NCBI RefSeq assembly: GCF_004359965.1
Contig: NZ_SMRQ01000039.1
Location: 1-36,303 of the forward strand
Reading direction: 5' to 3'
Length of the DNA stretch: 36,303 bases
DNA from: Cognatilysobacter segetis
Lineage (GTDB): Bacteria > Pseudomonadota > Gammaproteobacteria > Xanthomonadales > Xanthomonadaceae
A model generated the notes under the pieces. The model was not told the origin of the DNA, did not search any database, and was given only the letters and a program-made list of their open reading frames with translations. A program made the position numbers and the translations under genes. This document shows, piece by piece, positions 33,506-36,303 of the stretch (positions are counted from its first letter, which is position 1; every line of letters starts with the position of its first letter).

Positions 33506-34633
33506 TCACACCCAGCCGAAGCGGAGCATCACCTCGTAGGACAGCCATGCGATCCCGCCTGCGGCCGGGATCGTCAGCACCCATGCCCAGACCATGCGCT
33601 CGACGATCGTCCAGCGGATGGCGTTCGAGCGCTTGGCGGTGCCCACGCCCATGATCGTGGCGCTGATGTTGTGGGTGGTCGACACGGGGATGCCCAATGC
33701 GGACGCGCCCAGGATCACCGACGCGGCGCTGGCTTCCGCCGCGAACCCGTTGATGGGCTGCAGCTTCACCAGCTTGTGGCCGAGCGTCTTGATGATCCGC
33801 CAGCCGCCGGCGGCGGTACCGGCTGCCATCACCAGCGCGCAGGCGATCTTGATCCAGGTGTCGATGTCGTTGTGCGCGAGCGCGTTCGGCGACGGGTGCA
33901 GGAAGGCCAGCCACGGCGGCAGCGAATCCAGCGTGCCCGCCGCCTGCGCGCCCACCAGCGCGATCGCGATGATGCCCATCGTCTTCTGCGCGTCGTTCGA
34001 GCCGTGGGCGAAGCCCATCGCCGCGGCGCTCACCACCTGCGCCTTGCCGAAGAAGCTGTTCACCGAACGCGGGCGCGCCGCGCGGCGCAGGATGCCGCCG
34101 CTCGCGGCCATGCCCGAGATGATCGCGAACAGGATGCCCATGACGATGAAGCCGACCAGGAAGCCGATCAGCGGCGAGCTGACCATCGGCACGATCACCT
34201 TCCACAGCACGCCGCCGCTCTTGAACCACGGGTCCTTGGGCTGCGCCCAGATGATCGCCTGCCAGTTGCCGCGCGCCGCCGCGAGGCCCGCGCCGCATAG
34301 GCCGCCGATGAGCGCATGCGACGAGGACGACGGCAGCCCGACCGCCCACGTGATCAGGTTCCAGACGATGCCGCCGATCAGGGCGCAGAGCACCAGCTGC
34401 GAGCTCACCTCGACGACGTGCGTGTCGATGATCCCGGAGGCGATCGTCTTGGCGACCGCGGTGCCCCACAGCGCGCCGACCAGGTTGGTACCGGCCGCGA
34501 GCAGCACCGCCTGCATGGGCGAGAGCGTCTTCGTCGCGACCACGGTCGCGATGGAATTGGCGGTGTCGTGGAAGCCGTTGATGTACTCGAAGACGAGCGC
34601 GGCGATCACGACCACCAGCACGAGGGTCAGCAT
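33506..34633 (-). CDS. pit: PiT family inorganic phosphate transporter
   Basis: The 375-residue membrane protein has about ten helices and the two inverted PiT signatures: FHDTANSIATVVATKTLSP near residue 21 and GFAHGSNDAQKTMGI near residue 205, as well as VSTTHNISATIMGVG. PiT transporters move metal-phosphate with protons (or phosphate with sodium) at low affinity. It starts 10 bases after the DUF47 gene and is certainly cotranscribed with it. No high-affinity pst genes lie in the window. Confidence 0.95.
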   Translation of the reverse strand: MLTLVLVVVIAALVFEYINGFHDTANSIATVVATKTLSPMQAVLLAAGTNLVGALWGTAVAKTIASGIIDTHVVEVSSQLVLCALIGGIVWNLITWAVGLPSSSSHALIGGLCGAGLAAARGNWQAIIWAQPKDPWFKSGGVLWKVIVPMVSSPLIGFLVGFIVMGILFAIISGMAASGGILRRAARPRSVNSFFGKAQVVSAAAMGFAHGSNDAQKTMGIIAIALVGAQAAGTLDSLPPWLAFLHPSPNALAHNDIDTWIKIACALVMAAGTAAGGWRIIKTLGHKLVKLQPINGFAAEASAASVILGASALGIPVSTTHNISATIMGVGTAKRSNAIRWTIVERMVWAWVLTIPAAGGIAWLSYEVMLRFGWV

Positions 34634-34643
34634 CGGCGTCGCC

Positions 34644-35273
34644 TCAGGAGTTCTTCAGCACGATTTCGTAGGCGACGACGCCGGCTTCCTGGCAGCGGTC
34701 GATGGCCTTCTCGAGGATCTCGAAGAATTCCTTGAGCAGGAACATCTGCAGCGGGTCGAGGCGGCCGGAATAGATGTCGCGGTAGAGCTCGAGCATCAGG
34801 CGGTCGGCCTCGTTCTCGATCGAACGCAGTCGGTCGCTGAGCCCCTTCATCGTCTCGAGCTTCATCGACGGCAGCGCCTGCACCATCTCGACCACCACGC
34901 CGGCGGCCTTCTCGAGCATCGCGGCGCGCGGCGCGAAGTCGATGCCCTGCAGGTGGGTCAGCGCGAGCGAATAGCGGTCGGCGAACTTCTCGACCTGCTT
35001 GGGAATCTTGTAGAGCGCGGACCCGAGGGCCTCGATGTCCTCGCGCTCGATCGGCGTGATGAAGCTGTTGACCAGTTCCTGACGGATCTTGTCGGAGGCG
35101 GCGCGCTCGCGCTGGCGGGCGAGCTTGAAGGCATCCAGCGCCGGCTGGCCGGTCACCGGCTCGCGCAGCATCGCGTGGAGCGCCTTGGTACTGTCGTGGG
35201 CGGCGATCGCGGCCTCCCCGAGCAGCGAATAGAACTGCTTGCCTTGGCCGAAGATCGTCTGGAGGGAAAACAT
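34644..35273 (-). CDS. DUF47 (PhoU-like) phosphate transport regulator
   Basis: The 209-residue all-helical protein matches the DUF47/PhoU-like family (FYSLLGEAAIAAHDSTKAL, RERAASDKIRQELVNSFITPIEREDIEALGSALYKI, LRSIENEADRLMLELYRDIYSG, FFEILEKAIDRCQEAGVV). The conserved acidic residues (ExxxD-type) that bind metal in PhoU-like bundles are present. These proteins are regularly encoded next to pit and are thought to control PiT activity. The ATG at 35273 is preceded by GAGG. Upstream lies a PhoB-box-like sequence. Confidence 0.93.
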   Translation of the reverse strand: MFSLQTIFGQGKQFYSLLGEAAIAAHDSTKALHAMLREPVTGQPALDAFKLARQRERAASDKIRQELVNSFITPIEREDIEALGSALYKIPKQVEKFADRYSLALTHLQGIDFAPRAAMLEKAAGVVVEMVQALPSMKLETMKGLSDRLRSIENEADRLMLELYRDIYSGRLDPLQMFLLKEFFEILEKAIDRCQEAGVVAYEIVLKNS

Positions 35274-35299
35274 GCGTGCCTCGAAGAGGGGGCGAACGG

Positions 35300-35317
35300 A
35301 TTACAGAATTATGACGC
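35300..35317 (-). promoter_or_regulatory. PhoB-box-like site upstream of DUF47-pit
   Basis: On the minus strand GCGTCAT - AATT - CTGTAAT: two 7-base half-sites 11 bases apart, as in the Pho box consensus CTGTCAT-N4-CTGTCAT (5 of 7 and 6 of 7 matches). It lies 27 bases before the DUF47 ATG and overlaps a CATAAT (35313-35308) that could be the -10 box, which fits repression better than activation. Confidence 0.5.
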
Positions 35318-35382
35318 GCGAATGTGACGTTTTTCTTTCACCCCTCATGCCGCCTTCACGTGGCCCGCGTCTCGCGTCCTGA

Positions 35383-35388
35383 TAAGAT
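35383..35388 (+). promoter_or_regulatory. Possible -10 box of the CNNM/CorC-type gene
   Basis: TAAGAT within GATAAGATC lies about 117 bases before the GTG start at 35505. There is no clear -35 element. It would give a leader of about 110 bases. Confidence 0.35.
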
Positions 35389-35504
35389 CGCGCCCGCTTG
35401 GACCTTCCCCCTCCCCCGCGACGAGCACCGATAGCGCGCCTTCGCGATGAGCGGCCCGGCCGCGCCACCCGCGCCGCCTGCGCGCCGCACCCGGAACCGC
35501 ATCC

Positions 35505-36303
35505 GTGCGCGACCTGCTGATCGTCTTCGTCCTCGTCGTGTTCAACGCCTTCTTCGCGATGTCGGAGATGGCGGTCATGACCTCGCGCAAGAGCCGGCTG
35601 CGCCACATGGCGGCCACGAGCGGTCGCGCGCGCAAGGCGCTGGACCTCGCCGAGCAGCCCGAGAGCTTCCTCTCGGCCGTGCAGCTGTGGATCACGCTGC
35701 TGAGCCTGCTGACCGGCTATTTCGGCGGCGAATCGATGGGCGAGAAGATCGCCGACCCGCTGCGCGATTTCCCGATGCTGGCGCCCTACGCCGCCTACAT
35801 CGGGCGCGCGACCGGCTTCCTGGTGGTGCTGTTCTTCTTCGGCCTGATCGGCGAGCTCGTGCCCAAGCGCATCGGCACCCTGCGACCGGAGGCGATCGCG
35901 GCGCTCGTCGCGTATCCGATGGACTTCTTCGCGCGCATCGCGACCCCGTTCGTGATCCTGCTCTCGGCGTCGACCCGCGTGCTGCTGCGCGTGCTGCGCC
36001 TGGGCGGCGGCTCGGGTGAGGCGGTGACCGAGGAAGAGATCCGCATGCTGGTGAGCGAAGGCCACGAGCAGGGCGTCATCGATGCGGACGAACGCAAGAT
36101 GATGAACCGCGTGCTGAGCCTCGGCGATCGCACGACCGACAGCCTGATGACGCCGCGCACGCGCATCGCCTGGCTCGATAGCGCCGCCGACACCGCGGAG
36201 AACCTCGAGGTGCTGCAGGCATCGCCGTTCTCGCGCTTTCCCGTCTATCGCGGCAGCGACCAGGACGTGCTCGGCATCCTCGAGACGAAGACGCTGGTCG
36301 GCG
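35505..36303 (+). CDS. CNNM/CBS (HlyC/CorC family) membrane protein, cut by window edge
   Basis: About 266 residues are visible and the frame is open at the right edge. Residues about 1-170 form a CNNM/DUF21 transmembrane domain with FFAMSEMAVMTSRKSRLRHMA and LFFFGLIGELVPKRIGTLRPE, then TEEEIRMLVSEGHEQGVIDADERKMMNRVL and the beginning of a CBS pair (SLMTPRTRIAWLDS, FSRFPVYRGSDQDVLGILETK). Such proteins export or sense magnesium or cobalt, or act in membrane stability. The start is a GTG at 35505; an in-frame TGA at 35448-35450 limits any upstream extension. The missing part should hold the second CBS and a CorC_HlyC domain. Confidence 0.93.
   Translation, partial: MRDLLIVFVLVVFNAFFAMSEMAVMTSRKSRLRHMAATSGRARKALDLAEQPESFLSAVQLWITLLSLLTGYFGGESMGEKIADPLRDFPMLAPYAAYIGRATGFLVVLFFFGLIGELVPKRIGTLRPEAIAALVAYPMDFFARIATPFVILLSASTRVLLRVLRLGGGSGEAVTEEEIRMLVSEGHEQGVIDADERKMMNRVLSLGDRTTDSLMTPRTRIAWLDSAADTAENLEVLQASPFSRFPVYRGSDQDVLGILETKTLVG

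Noticed and set aside
35447-36019. 190-codon plus-strand frame starting with ATG upstream of the CNNM gene
   Set aside because: It runs in another frame through the conserved CNNM coding region and has Arg-rich composition; the GTG at 35505 opens the frame with family motifs.
1-36303. Mobile elements, CRISPR arrays, tRNA or rRNA genes, and defence or biosynthetic clusters
   Set aside because: Looked for on both strands; no transposase, integrase, regular direct repeats, tRNA-like clover leaf or recognised cluster genes were seen. Gene order in the large blocks is that of the core genome.

Overview
The window is GC-rich chromosomal DNA from a gammaproteobacterium, most likely of the Lysobacter/Luteimonas/Xanthomonas group (Xanthomonadaceae). 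The evidence is the two conserved housekeeping blocks, Xanthomonas-like LeuRS and RsfS sequences, and a large share of secreted zinc peptidases. I see no phage, transposon, CRISPR array, rRNA, tRNA or classical defence cluster. Coding density is high, and both ends cut a gene.

Layout. (1) 1-5059, minus strand: maf/yhdE - rng - yhdP, the same order as in E. coli; yhdP runs off the left edge. (2) 5185-6973, plus strand: a periplasmic SIMPL-domain protein, a small disordered protein, a terminator, then a TonB-like energy transducer. (3) 7016-13211, minus strand: leuS - lptE - holA - nadD - rsfS - rlmH, a conserved mixed operon for translation, LPS export, DNA replication, NAD synthesis and ribosome maturation. 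(4) 13343-21095: a CHASE3-GAF-GGDEF cyclase, a SemiSWEET transporter overlapping a convergent DUF998 membrane protein, a redox-active CnoX-like thioredoxin-TPR protein, a DUF4442 hotdog protein, a membrane Ser/Thr kinase with a periplasmic FGE-like domain, a DUF502 membrane protein and a queuosine-precursor transporter. (5) 21173-31740: a DUF885 peptidase-like lipoprotein-free secreted protein, a DUF1800/DUF1501 pair with a Tat signal on only one partner, RhlE helicase on the minus strand, and two tandem M13 (neprilysin-family) peptidases. (6) 31792-36303: rhomboid protease, an alkyltransferase-like DNA-damage protein, a YbjN-like protein, a structured intergenic region that may be a small RNA, the DUF47-PiT phosphate uptake pair, and a partial CNNM/CorC-type protein.

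The points most worth a second look are these: the second M13 peptidase keeps HExxH but has lost the third zinc ligand and the NAYY motif; a PhoB-box-like pair of half-sites lies in the DUF47-pit promoter; several genes have a -10-like box 6-8 bases before the start codon, suggesting leaderless transcripts; atl and the YbjN-like gene appear to share one divergent -10 element; LeuRS has an extra segment of about 43 residues; and three hairpins in a row end in a strong terminator at 33427-33502. All readings are by eye from the sequence; no database search was run.
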